From: Hordeum vulgare subsp. vulgare
Lineage: Eukaryota > Streptophyta > Magnoliopsida > Poales > Poaceae
DNA: 64,000 bases
Assembly (NCBI RefSeq): GCF_904849725.1
Contig: NC_058521.1
Span: 348,748,138 to 348,812,137 of the forward strand
Direction: 5' to 3'
The position numbers and the translations under genes are program-made. The notes below the pieces were generated by a model. It saw nothing but the letters and a program-made list of their open reading frames with translations. It was not told the DNA's origin and made no database searches. Below are positions 36,957 to 48,380 of this stretch, piece by piece (the first letter of the stretch is position 1; each line of letters begins with the position of its first letter).

Positions 36957-37330
36957 GCTCAGGTGAAACTGGTCTGAAGCAAAAACTTCAAACGGAACAG
37001 CCCTTGCCCCTTCGCCTCCGCATGACACGTGCTACCCATGATCGAAGCGGTGGAGATTGTGGTTATCCGTTCATGAGTAGTGGGTGCGGTTACTATAGTA
37101 ACGTTAATAATAAATTTTTGAATTTTGAGGATTTTGTTTCAAAGTCCTTAGTTGACAAGGACCTAGTGAGGATTTTGAACAAGTGTCAAACAGAATGCAT
37201 ATGAAGAATTGAAAATAGACTGGGTTGAGCTTATAATAGAGGGGAGGCGGGTCCGATCACATTCACTTAGAAGAAATACCAACTTGAAGACTGAGCAATA
37301 AGTGAATGCTGTTGAGGACATTGAAACCTC

Positions 37331-37378
<48 letters not shown>

Positions 37379-37696
37379 AAATGAAGATCATCACAAAATG
37401 TTTTGAAGTATTTGAAAATATTGAAAACTTTGAATTTTTTTAGGAAGTTTTGAAAATTCTTAGATTGAAGAATTTCCAACTTGAAGAATTTCAAAGTTGG
37501 GTGGTGGCGTGACCCACCTTATAAGAATTATGATTTCAGGCGCCGCGTACAATTGTAGTAGGGCCGTGAGAACCAAATTCTTCAGTGATTTCTTCACACT
37601 TAGAGTGATATTCTTCATTGATAGAACAAAATCGTTACTTTGTGTTTTGCACATTTAAGTCATCAATTTTGCATAAGTGTTAGGATGTATTTATAT
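36957..37696 (-). other. Spacer between RNase H and the env-like unit, with an (AT)n microsatellite
   Basis: About 740 bp without a supported ORF. It holds an (AT)n run of about 40 bp at 37335-37375. AT-rich sequence rich in GAAGAATTT words surrounds it. Confidence 0.6.
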
Positions 37697-39241
37697 TTAT
37701 AAGACATTTGAAGATTCTAGGATATTTAGCTCAGACCGCAACTTGCAAAACCTTCTCTCATCCAAGGGCTTTGTGAAGATATCTGCTAGCTGATCATCAG
37801 TCTTCACATGGTCGATGATGATATTGCCCTTTAGGACATGGTGTTGAAGAAAATGATGATGAATCTGGATGTGCTTGGTCTTTGAGTGTTGTACTAGGTT
37901 GTAGGCGATCTTCATTGCACTGTCATTGTCGTAGTAGAGGGGCACATTCTTCATGTTGATGTTGTAGTTTCTGAGGGTTTGCTTCATCCATAGTAGTTGA
38001 GCATAGAAAGATAGTGCAACCATGTATTCAGCTTCGGTAGTGGAGAGTGATACACGGTTATGCTTCTTTGAGGACCAGCAGACTAATGATCTTCTGAGGA
38101 AATGGCATGTTCCTGATGTTGACTTGCGATCCACACGGTCACCAGCATAATCAGGTTCAGAATATCCAACGAGGTGAAGGTTTGAGCCCTTGGGGTACCA
38201 TAATCCTAGTATTAGTGTTTGAGCTAGATATCGAAGAATATGTTTCACAACCTTATGGTGTGATTCCTTCAGTTTTGCTTGAAAATGTGCACACATGCAA
38301 ACACTAAGCACAATATCTGGCCTAGGTACACATAGATACAATAAAGAACCAATCATAGAACGATATACCTGTTGATTGAAATCTATACCATTTTCGTCAG
38401 TGCATAGGTGGCCGTTGGTAGGAATAGGAATCTTGACGCCTTTGCATTCATGCATGTCGAAATTCCTCAGAACATCCTTGAGGCATTTCTCCCGTGATAT
38501 AAAGATGCCATTGCATTGTTGCTGAATTTGTAGACCTAAGAAGAATTTCAGCTCCCCCATCATGGACATTTGATATTCTTCACCCATCATGTAGGCAAAT
38601 TCATCAATGTAACGTTTGTCAGTACAACCAAAAATAATGCGTGGAAATATATTTGGCACACAAATAGTTCATTGTCATAGGCTTTTGTGAAAAGAGTAGG
38701 ATCAAGTGAACCGGGTTTGAAGCCTTTCTTCATGAGGAATTCCTTCAATGTATCATACTACACCCGAGGGGCTTGCTTGAGGCCATAGAGTGCCTTTTTG
38801 AGTCTAATGGCTTTGTCAGGATGCGTCGGGTCTTCAAAACTTGGGGGATGAGCAACATATACTTCTTCCTCAAGCTTACCATTGAGGAATGCACTTTTTA
38901 CATCCATTTGATATAGAGTAATATTGTGATGGTTAGCATAAGCAAGTAATATTCGAATAGCTTCAAGTCTAGCAATTGGTGCAAAAGTTTCATCAAAGTC
39001 AATTCCTTCAACCTTTGTGTACCTTGGGCTACAAGACGTGCTTTGTTCCTCACACCATCCTCATCTTACTTGTTTCGGTAGATCCACTTGTGCCGATGAT
39101 ATTGTGCTTGCGAGGATCCGGTCTTTTGACGAGGTCCCATACGTCATTTAGCTTGAACAGAAGAAGTTCATCTTGCATGGCTTGAATCCACTCAGGTTCC
39201 ATGAAGGCTTCAACAACTTTTGAGGATTTTGTGATAGACAC
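37697..39241 (-). pseudogene. Element S reverse transcriptase and RNase H
   Basis: The RT start is at 39241-39050 (EPEWIQAMQDELLLF, VKRPDPRKHNI). The middle (39050-38660) is broken by several stops and shifts, and the catalytic YVDD region is destroyed: the codons there read through IYFHA with a lost base. An intact 320-codon frame (38659-37697) covers the rest of RT (FFLGLQIQQQ, HKVVKHILRYL) and RNase H (GDRVDRKSTSGTC, LSTTEAEYM, YYDNDSAMKIAYN, TKHIQIHHHF, DQLADIFTKPLD). The expected GYSDADYAGD reads GYSEPDYAGD, so an acidic residue of RNase H is also changed. Confidence 0.88.
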
Positions 39242-39267
39242 AAACGAGAAATGGCCACAAAAGTTAA

Positions 39268-40286
39268 CTAAACGTAAGCTTTTGAGCGAGTGAGAGGACC
39301 TGGTGCATTGATGTCATCGAGGATTTTGTCAAGTTTCACTTCATTTCCACTCCTTGGATGAGCTCGTTGAAGACTTTGGTTGGGCTGAGGAATTTGATCC
39401 GTAGCATTTTCCTCAGGTGCACCTGCTTGAATTTCCTCAGTGTTGGGGACGACTTCTTCAACAAAGGGTTGTTCCTTAGTAGGAATGATATCTTCAGTAG
39501 CTTTGGTCTTGATGGCTTCATCAGAAGTCAGTTTATCTGGCGCAGGACGCAGTTTCTCTCTTTGCGAGCCGTTAGTTTCATCAAACCGCACATCTACAAT
39601 TTCAACAACCTTGTTGTGAGAGGTGTTCAAGACTACGTAGGTGCGCGAGTCTTTTCCGTAACCAAGCATAAAACACTCATGTGCTTTGGGTGCACATTTT
39701 TAGCTATGATGAGGATCTCTAATCCAACATTTTGCACCGAAGACTTTGAAATAACTTACATTCGGTTTCTTGTCAGAGAGGAGTTCATATGAGGTTTTCT
39801 TGGGGAATTTGTGAAGATATACCCTGTTGATGATGTGGAAGCAGTGTTGATTGCTTCAGGCCAGAAGCGATGAGGAGTCTAATATTCTTCAAGCATTGTC
39901 CGTGCCATTTCAACCAGTGTCCTGTTCTTGCGTTCAACGACGCCATTCTGTTGAGGAGTATAAGGATCAGACAATTCGTGAGTAATACCAAGTTCATCAA
40001 GATAGTCATCAAGACCAGTATTTTTGAATTTTGTCCCATTATCATTCCTGATGTGTTTGATATTGGCGCTGAAGTTCGTCGAGGCCCTTGAGAAAAATCC
40101 ATAGAAGACTTCCTGCACTTCAGTTTTGTACAGAATGATGTGTACCCAAGTATAGCGAGAGTAGTCATCAACGATGACAAAGCCATATAAAGATGTTGCA
40201 TTGGTTAGAGTAGCATAATGAGTAGGTCCAAACAGATCCATGTGAAGCAATTCAAACGGACGAGTAGTAGTCATGATAGTCTTCAA
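39268..40286 (-). pseudogene. Element S integrase
   Basis: The core runs 40286-39880 with HMDLFGPTHY, VDDYSRYTW, IRNDNGTKF and TPQQNGVVERKNRT, so the D, D and E positions are present. A TAG near 39880 and frameshifts break the region after RTMLEEY. The C-terminal part (39669-39268) has the copia GYGKDSRTYVV segment and then a Glu/Pro-rich linker that leads to RT and ends LTRSKAYV. INT before RT confirms Ty1/copia. Confidence 0.88.
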
Positions 40287-40418
40287 GGGGTGTTTGGATC
40301 TGGCTATTTTTCCATAATCACAAGCACCGCAGAGATGGTCCTTGAGGAATTTGACGGATATTCCTCATGCCTGCATGACCAAGTCGTCGATGCCATAGCC
40401 ATCCTTTTGAGGTTTTTG

Positions 40419-40820
40419 CTAGTAAGCATGTGGCTGGTTGACGACCTGTGAAAAATCAACAATATACAAATCTCCTCTCCTAAAGCCTTCGAAGACTTTG
40501 GATTTATCAGATTCCATGATGACTATACATCTATATTTTCCAAAGATGACAATCATATCAAGATCACAAAGCATTAAGACTACCATGAGGTTAAACCCAA
40601 GGGATTCGACAAGCATGACTTTCTCCATGTGCCGGTCCTTGGAGATAGCCACTTTACCATGTACCAATACCTTGCTTTTACCTTTATCAGCATAAGTGAT
40701 TTGCTTCAGTGGTGATGGAGTCAGTGGCATATTCATCAATAAGCTTTTATCATGAGTCATGTGATTTGTGCAACCATTGTGAAGAACCCATTTCGTATTC
40801 TTGGGTTTGTCATCCTGCAA
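40419..40820 (-). pseudogene. Element S protease and pre-integrase region
   Basis: The frame shows KWVLHNGCTNHMT, where copia proteases have an Asp-Ser-Gly; here Asp and Ser are His and Asn, so the enzyme would be inactive. It continues to RRGDLYIVDF, a pre-integrase segment. The HxxH/CxxC zinc motif follows near 40330, beyond this frame, as LCGACDYGK in another frame. Confidence 0.82.
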
Positions 40821-41319
40821 ACGAATTAGTACAGCTTACCATCTCATATGCTTCAGACTTGAATAATATGATATCAATTTCATCACATAAGAATTTCATC
40901 ATAAATAGTAAAGTGGAGGATGAGTGAAATGTTATCATTTCATCATTTTTAGCTTGCGTCCAATCAAGGAATTTCCTCAGGTCTCCAGCAAATTCTTCAA
41001 ATGATGACTTTCATCTAGAGACCTGACCTGCAGAAGTGACTAGTTTGTATCCTTCACCACCGATATTTCAAGGGGTGGCTAAGAGTTCATCATCCTGCGA
41101 GCACCATATGAGAATGGAGGCATTGAAGCTAATGCACTTATTTTTCATAGTAGGGGGGTTAGAGTACTCAAATGAATAGGTAGAGAAATTCTTTGAGGAC
41201 TTATGAACATAATGATTTGAGGAATAATGCTCATATTCATGTCCCTTATAATTTCCCTGCATATCAGAAGCATTAGTCTGAGTAGGAGCATAATTTTGAC
41301 CATTTGAGGAACTTTATCC

Positions 41320-43572
41320 TCATGAAGACTTCGGTCCACCTGAGGAATTTGATGTGGGGTTCTGGTTCTTCATAGGTCGTGTCATGAGGACATTTACCTG
41401 AAGATTTTCCAAGCATATTCTGGGAACCCAGATTTTCCTCAAGGGTGGTCCATTCGTGGAGTTAGTTCCAAAACATCGAGCAAATACTTCACCAGATTGA
41501 TTTTTGAACAGTTTATAGTTGGAGTCAAACGAATCATTAGAGGAATAAGAATTTTCACATGCAGATCCTGTTAGAGTGGATGGATCAATGGGAGGGCCTT
41601 TAGCAGCAACCCATGAGGTTTTGGGGTACTGCTCAGGTTTCCAGTATGATCCATCAACATTCAATTTCCTCTCGAAGGCAATACCTTCTTTCCTCGGGTT
41701 CCTATTCAGAATCTGCTTTTTGAGCACACCGCAAAGGGTTTTATGCCCTTTGAGACTTTTGTATATGCGTGTCACATACAATTCCTTCAATCCTGCATTT
41801 TCCACAGTAGCATTTGTGGTTTCCACAAGTGAAGAATTTGATACCACACAAACAGTTGAAGAATTCGTAGCGATAGAAGCATTTGATGATTCTGGTGAAG
41901 AATTATCAGTTTCACGCTCGATGCATTTTAGACACGGTGGAATGAATTCAACCTGAGAGGTACTGATCTGTTGAGGAAGCAATGAATCATTTTCCATTTG
42001 AAGATCATCATGAGACATTCTTAACCTCTCAAGATCAAGCTTCCTTTGAAGAAATTCGTAGGGAAGTTTCTCACGATCAGCCAAGAGTGTGCCATAACGA
42101 TCTTGAAGACTGTCAAATCTAGACTGAAGACTTTTTACATCTTGAATGAGGACTTGAGTACGATTCAGTAGATCATCACTTTTGCCTAGAAGTTTTTGAA
42201 GCTTTTCAATGGCACTTTGTTGCTTAGTGGACTGTTGGCAAGTTTATAGTCACTGGGTTTTTGATAATCATCAGGTTCAGAGTCACTAGAATCAGAGGAG
42301 GAAGTGTGGTTTGGTACCTTTGAACCTTTTGCCATGAAGCAATAGGTTGGAGCAAAGTCATCGGCATATTCATCAGTGTAGATAGTGTTGTTATTTTCTT
42401 CAAGGTTGAAGATTGACTTGCTGATGAATGTGGTAGCAAGTGCAAGACATGCCACACCAAACTCCGACTCCAGTTCAGAACCTTCCTCTTCATCACATTC
42501 CTCAGATTCTTTTTCAGAATCCATTTCCTTGCCAATAAGTTCCCTAGCCTTTATGAAACTGGTCTTCTTGTGTGATGAGGACTTTGAAGATGAGGATTTT
42601 GAAGATTTCTTCTTTTTCTTCGAGTCATCAGAACTTTCAACCTTGTATTTCTTCTACCTTGATTCTTAAACCCAGCGAGGACAATCAGCAATGTAGTGAC
42701 CAAATTTCTTGCATTTGTGGCAGGTTCTATTCTTGTGGTCCTCAGATGAAGATTCTGATTTCCTCATATATTTTCTTGAAGACTTTCCGAACTCGCCACG
42801 CTTTTTTCACTTCTAAAATTTCCTTATGAGCATTGCAAGTTCCTGTCCAAGTTCTTCAGGGTCGCCAAGACTGCAATCCGAGTCTTCTTCTTTAGATGAG
42901 GAAATAGCCTTAGCCTTGAGCGCACGAGGTCTTGAGTAGCTTGGTCCATACAGATCTCTTTTCTTCTTGTTGGAATTCATGATTATTGAGTCTCTCAAGT
43001 ATACCAGGAGGATCAAGCATCTTGTAGTCTCTTCGTTCTTGAATCATCAGAACCAGTGTGTCAAATGATGGATCAAGAGATAGTAGCAGTTTCTTCACAA
43101 CTTCATGGTCAGTGATGTCTCTAGCCCCGAGTGCTTGCAGTTCATTTGAGATGTTAGTGAGGCAATCAAAGATATCTTGGTAGCTTTCATTGTCAAACCT
43201 CTTGAAGCGATTGAAGAGATTGCGAAGAACATCGACACAAGAGTCATGCTGTGTTCAGACTCCCTCATTGACTTTGGATAGCCTATCCCAGATAAGCTTA
43301 GTTGTGCCTAAAGCACTCACTCTGCCATACAAACCTTTGCTTAGATGGCCACAGATGATATTCTTCGCTTGCGAGTCAAGTTGCTTGAACATCTTCACAT
43401 TAGCGGCATCAATAGTAGAAGTGATGGAGGGAATACCATTTTCCACAATATACTAGAGATCATTGTCAATTGCTCGAAGATGCATCTGCATCTCGGTCTT
43501 CTAGTAGGGGAAGTTCTTTCCTTCGAAGGTAGGACATCCTGTAGTAACCTTGATCATACCTACGGTCGACAT
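41320..43572 (-). pseudogene. Element S gag (long Sirevirus type)
   Basis: It starts at an ATG at 43572-43570, about 50 bases inside the primer site. Early segments carry TAG stops (near 43500 and 43455). Copia gag segments follow (CGHLSKGLYGRVSALGTT, IWDRLSKV; SLDPSFDTLVLMI), a CCHC knuckle CHKCKKFGHYIADC at about 42680-42722, and then a long C-terminal extension (42084-41320, 254 codons) with LERLRMSHDDLQMEND and LKGHKTLCGVLKKQIL. The extended gag is typical of Triticeae Sireviruses. Several frameshifts separate the parts. Confidence 0.85.
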
Positions 43573-43624
43573 AACTAAAACTCCACGTGGTTAAACCAAC
43601 ATCACAGAGAACAAGGAAGTACCT

Positions 43625-43637
43625 TGCTCTGATACCA
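43625..43637 (-). other. Primer-binding site of S, tRNA-Met
   Basis: Minus strand TGGTATCAGAGCA, two bases after the 5' LTR end, complementary to initiator tRNA-Met. Confidence 0.88.
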
Positions 43638-43639
43638 AT

Positions 43640-45054
43640 TGAAAGTGCGTTATATCGACTAGAGGGTGGGTGAATAGAAGATTTTTATAATTTCATCACT
43701 GAGGAAATTCCTAGTGAGGAAAGGCCTCAGTCATGAACTGAGTGCGGCAAAAATAGTACATGATGAGGTGTGCAAAAACGTCTACAACAAAGTACTCGAT
43801 GAGAATTTAGAGATTCGGTTTCCACAGTTCGCAAATAGAGAGTAAGCAGGTGAAGATTAACTCAAGTGAGGAATTTGAGGTTGAGGAAATTCAGAGAAGG
43901 TCTTCAGGAAAATTCTTCAAACAATACAGATGAAAGTTTTCAACATACAATTTAGGAAATGAGAAGGTTGAAGAAATAGAACATGTAGCTTGATGAAGAC
44001 AGTTGTTGATGACCTAGTTCCAACTGCTGTCACGGTTGTACATCTGGTTCGGAGCGGCTTGGTATTGAAACCAAAGGACACACAGTCCTGGGACATACAA
44101 TCTGTACCATATTCTCCTTGAGCTAAGGACACAGAGTCCTCGCCCAACACTCGTGGTAAGTCTTCAGGGAAGACTTCCAAACCCTCACAAAATCGGTCAC
44201 CCGGTGATCCACAATTAACTGCTAGATGCTCTAGACCATAACGCCTAACCGTCTGGAGGATACACAGTCCTCAAAGGTAACAAGCATCGGTTCCACACAG
44301 GAACAACTTCTTCAGTGATGCTCAATCACTTCTGTTTTTGGTTTGGGTTTGGTGTTTGGGGTATTTCCTCACTTGATGATTTTCTCTCAAAAGCTCTGAG
44401 GAATTTGGGTTTCTCTCAATGACTAGCGCCAGTTTCTCTTAGAGCAGCCAACCAGCAAGTGGTTGTGTGGGAGGGGGGATATTTATAGCCTGGGAGCATC
44501 CGGATATGATTTGACATAAATGCTCTTTAATAATATGACCGTTGGGTGGATAAGATCTGTGAGGTGGCGCGTGGCGCGGCAACGGTCGGAACTTTCAGTG
44601 GTGAAAGTCCCCATGTCTCTCATATTCCTCCCTTTGAGGCTTTGGTAGATTTAGGCTTGGGTTGTGCATCATGAGGAAAATCGTTTCGTACTTTTACCTC
44701 GACCACCTTTAATAGTATGGTGTTCCTATGACTCAAGTATAAAGAAAATGAAACGGAAAGAGTAAATATTCATGCTTCAAAGTCTTCAGAGTATTTTCTT
44801 CATGACACACCGAATTCCTCATCAATATCTTCATGAGGAATATCAATTTCTTCGCATTTTCTTCGTGATCAAAGTCTTCAAGGCATGACCAAAGTCTTCA
44901 CCGAAGACATTCATTTTTAGGGGTCGATATTAATCGAGTAACCCAAACTCTTCAACGACTTATAGAGCCTATGTACACTCACAAACATATCAGTCTCTTA
45001 ACCTATAAGTCTTCAAACCACCAAAATCACTAAGACGCACTAGATGCACTTACA
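43640..45054 (-). repeat. Element S 5' LTR
   Basis: 1415 bp, same ends as the 3' LTR, with the TATA box at 44480-44487. Confidence 0.88.
44480..44487 (-). promoter_or_regulatory. TATA box of the S 5' LTR
   Basis: Minus strand GGCTATAAATATC, the presumed promoter of the full-length S transcript. Confidence 0.6.
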
Positions 45055-46227
45055 TGAAGTGTGAATGCTAGGATAGAGCATAAGTTTGATCAATGAGAAT
45101 TTCAATCACTTTTCCTAGCATGATAACAACAACTCTTTCTTATAAAACTCATCAAGATAGGGTGGCAATTGAAAACGGATTTTTTCACGTGGAATGCTAC
45201 CTATCATATTCATCGTATTCTTTTCTTTATAGCATGGGCATATGGACTTTTAGATGATTCAAAGTAATAGTCTATAATTTGACATGAAAACTTTAATACT
45301 AAACCATATCAAGTAGCAACCAAGTCTTTCAAAATATCAACCCTAAAGAACGCTATCCCTAACCATCACGCTCAATCACTGATCCATTCATGCAACACAC
45401 CCAAATATTAGCTACATCCAATGCTCAAGAATGATAATAGTGTTTCGTAGTTGGTGCTTTATAACAGAAGATGGAGACTCAAATAAACAAATAAAAATTG
45501 CATAAAAGTAAATATATCGGTTCTTCAAAGAGAGAAGCAGAGATTTGAAGAGGTGCGAGAGCAAAAAGATTAAATTGAGAGATAAGATTATTTTGGGTGG
45601 CATGCTTTTCGTGTCAACGAAAATGACTAAGAGTTTCCAATATCTTTGATGCTAAACAAATCATAGGCGGTTCCCAAAAAAAAGTTTATTCCTTTTTCCA
45701 CCATTCTTTCACACTCCACGGCTAGCCGCATCCACGAGTACCTTCCATATCAACACTTTCCAAGGAATTTATTTTGTGATAACATAAAATAAATTTTCTT
45801 TGCATTTCGGGACTAGGCATCCCTATTACCGCCATAATCTCATGCCATGATAAGTGAATAAACACCCATCTTGAGAATAACATATTTAACATGGAAGGTA
45901 GAGGCCACCCCTTGCCGCTTCATGAGCGGTACGGGCAGACAAAACAAAAATTTACTTTGAATATTAGAGTTGGCACTTGTAAATTTACTTAGAACAGAGT
46001 TGAAATACCGCATACAGATAGGTATGACGAACTCATTTGGTACAACCTTGGATTTAGGATTTGGATGCACAAGCAGTATTCCCTCTTAGTACAAGTGAAT
46101 AATTGCAAATCGATTGAGAAGTGCCCAACCAAGGAACGAAAATCATCATAAGCGAACATTAAACATAACTAACACCGAATAATGCAACACAAGTAGGATG
46201 TAATTTCATAGCATAATTATTTGTCAG
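45055..46227 (-). mobile_element. Element B, proximal internal part
   Basis: It resumes element B after the TGAAG duplication. In reverse complement it follows element A internal sequence from about 3650 to 4810 (for example GCATTCACACTTCA at the junction and the conserved block near 45480-46130). It has no gag or pol. It ends where element E inserts, next to GTCAG. Confidence 0.78.
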
Positions 46228-47098
46228 TGTTCTGGGAATGGGGGTACCCAAACTTGCCTGCCTGTGGCCTTGGGCGGACCCACTTCATCAAGCAAACACA
46301 ATCGGGCGCGGCACCACTCAAGGCAAGGTCCTTGTGAGGGGCCAAGCCTCGCGAGGAGGAGGAACATCAAGACCTGCAGGAGGCCTCATCAGGACCTCTC
46401 CGGAGCGGCGGATATTCTGAGGCCAGACCCGGCCTCAGGAGTCAAGGATGACGCGGAGGATGGACAACCGAGTAGCAGACAGCAGGACAGAGCAGTTTCC
46501 CTTTAGTGCAAATGGGGCAAGAATGAACTAGGGTTCTCAACGCATCTTCCAAATGTTTCCTTTCTGGTGCAACAAGGCCATCACCGCCCGCCAGCAGGAC
46601 ATATGTCATCCCTGGACCCGTCCCTGCAGCGTTGGTAGCCACTTTGCAAGCGAAGACTACCTTTGGGCAGGGGAGCATGTTCCCTTGTTCCTCTTCAAAA
46701 TTGGTCATGGAGGAATCCCTTCACGCCGAAACAATAAGGGAAGAGGACCGGGGCGCCACTATATATAGAGAGAGTAGGTTACTTCATAGAGGGGGATTCA
46801 TTCATTCGCCCACTAGCACCACACAAAGGCCACCCAGCCTTCGGAGGCCCTCGAACACTGTACTAGTTCATCCACCAACCTCCACGAGAGGCAATCCAAC
46901 AAAGCAGGAGTAGGGTATTACGCTTCTCAGCGGCCCAAACCTGGGTAAACTGTCGTGTTCTATGTCTTCCTCACCATCAAGTGAGTTCTCTGCCATCCCC
47001 AGCGAGTAGGGAGTTAGGTGAGGTGAGCCCGCAAGAGATCTTCGTACACGCCCTTGAGTTTGAATCTTTAGGGTTGTGCGGAGCCCGAAAATCGAACA
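46228..47098 (+). repeat. Element E 5' LTR with TATA box
   Basis: 871 bp, TGTTCTGGGAATGGG start and ATCGAACA end. A TATA box (CTATATATAG) lies at 46758-46767. Confidence 0.8.
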
Positions 47099-47100
47099 TT

Positions 47101-47118
47101 TGGCGCGCCAGGTAGGGG
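47101..47118 (+). other. Primer-binding-site-like sequence of E
   Basis: TGGCGCGCCAGGTAGGGG, two bases after the LTR end, a form common in grass gypsy elements. I do not assign the tRNA. Confidence 0.65.
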
Positions 47119-47169
47119 GCATGTCAAGGTTTACTACAAGCTCCACCTTCACCAAGCTTCGCCGCTCCA

Positions 47170-48380
47170 ATGGCTGACACTCGCCGGTCTCGCGCCGAGT
47201 GCTACGCCACCCGCGTTGCTCAGACGGCGCCCGTGGGCCCCGCCGACACGCACCGGTCAGCATCGCCCATGGTGAACGCCGCCACTGGCCCCGACGCTCA
47301 AGAACAACAAGGTTCCTCCAAGTCGGTTACCGAGCAGCCCGATGACCGCACCGCTACTCCGTCGCTCGTCCGGGCTTGCGGGTTGGCCTCGCGCGCCCGA
47401 CCGGAGATGCCGCGTGGCTGACGCCCGCTTGCCATGGCCACCAAGCTGCTTCGCTACCTTCCCACCCATGACCGCCACAACGACTGGCTCCAGCGCATAG
47501 AGGAGCTCGTCGCAGCTGCCGGTGATCGCGCGGCGCTCTCCTGCTCATTTCGACCGCAACCGTCCCTGGCGAACGATGAGGAGCAAGACGCGCCACCCCC
47601 ACCTCCACGACATGATGCACGCCTCGAGCCGAGGCAGGAAGTGCGTCCCCGCGATCGTCCTTGTGAACCCAGGGCGAGGCCAGGAGATGAAGCAAGCTGT
47701 TAGGTGGTTCCTCGGCCGTGCGTCGATGCGGGCGTGCTCCCGACGCTGCAAATCCCGCGCCGCGAGCGTGGCCCGCTCGAAGCAGACCCATTGGAGCAAT
47801 AGTACCAGGTCGCCCTCACGCGTGCTGCACCCGTCGGGATGGTGGGGTGCCTCGCCATCGCCCCTGAGCTCTACCTAGTCGAGTGGCCCTACAAGTTCAA
47901 GCCCGACCTACCCCCGCGCTATGATGGCACCCTGGACCCGACCGAGTTCCTGCAACTCTACACGCTTAGTATCAGGGCGGCAGGAGGGGGCGACAAGTTC
48001 ATGGCATGTTGGTTCCCCATGGCGCTCAAGAGAGGCGCTCTCTCTTGGCTCCTCAACCTCCCAAGGGCGTCCATCACGTCCTGGGATGATCTACGCGAAC
48101 GCTTCATTGCCAACTTCCAGGGAACCCGCGACCGCGCTCCCACCATGAACGACCTATGGTGCATCAAGCAGCATGAGGGGAGACCCTTCACAAGTTCATA
48201 CATCGCTTCACCGCCATGCGCCTCAAGATCCACAAGGCGTCGGACGAGGCCGTCATCTCGGCCTTCTCCGATGGAGTCACCGCCCTCAAGATGAAGGAGG
48301 AGCTCGCATCGAGTGATGAAATGAGCACTACACTGGAGATGTTCAACCTGGCAAACAATTGCTCCAGGGCTGAAGAAAGT
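47170..48380 (+). pseudogene. Element E gag
   Basis: Starting points are ATG at 47170 (MADTRRSRAECYATR) and, after a frame change, 47434 (MATKLLRYLP, with DWLQRIEELVAAA). The core at 47839-48294 is clear gag: FKPDLPPRYDGTLDPTEFLQLY, then LKRGALSWLLNLP and WDDLRERFIANFQG. Near 48216 the frame shifts again into a segment with SDEAVISAFSDG and a KMKEEL helix. At least three frame changes make it non-functional. Confidence 0.8.

Larger units (their letters stand above)
13000..45054 (-). mobile_element. Element S: Sirevirus-type Ty1/copia retrotransposon (Maximus-like), with nested element T
   Basis: Two LTRs in the same orientation (13000-14407 and 43640-45054) bound the unit. The host repeats TGAAG on each side (12995-12999, 45055-45059), a perfect 5-bp target duplication. 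On the minus strand the order is 5' LTR, tRNA-Met primer site, gag, PR, INT, RT, RNase H, env-like region, polypurine boxes, 3' LTR. INT before RT marks Ty1/copia. The long gag, the env-like region after RNase H and the several AGGGGGAGA boxes are Sirevirus traits. Without element T (17.85 kb with one ACAAA) it is about 14.2 kb. All enzyme genes are damaged. Confidence 0.88.

Noticed and set aside
47257..47791. Minus-strand frames opposite the E gag
   Set aside because: They are shadows of the gag frame in GC-rich sequence and have no recognisable domain.
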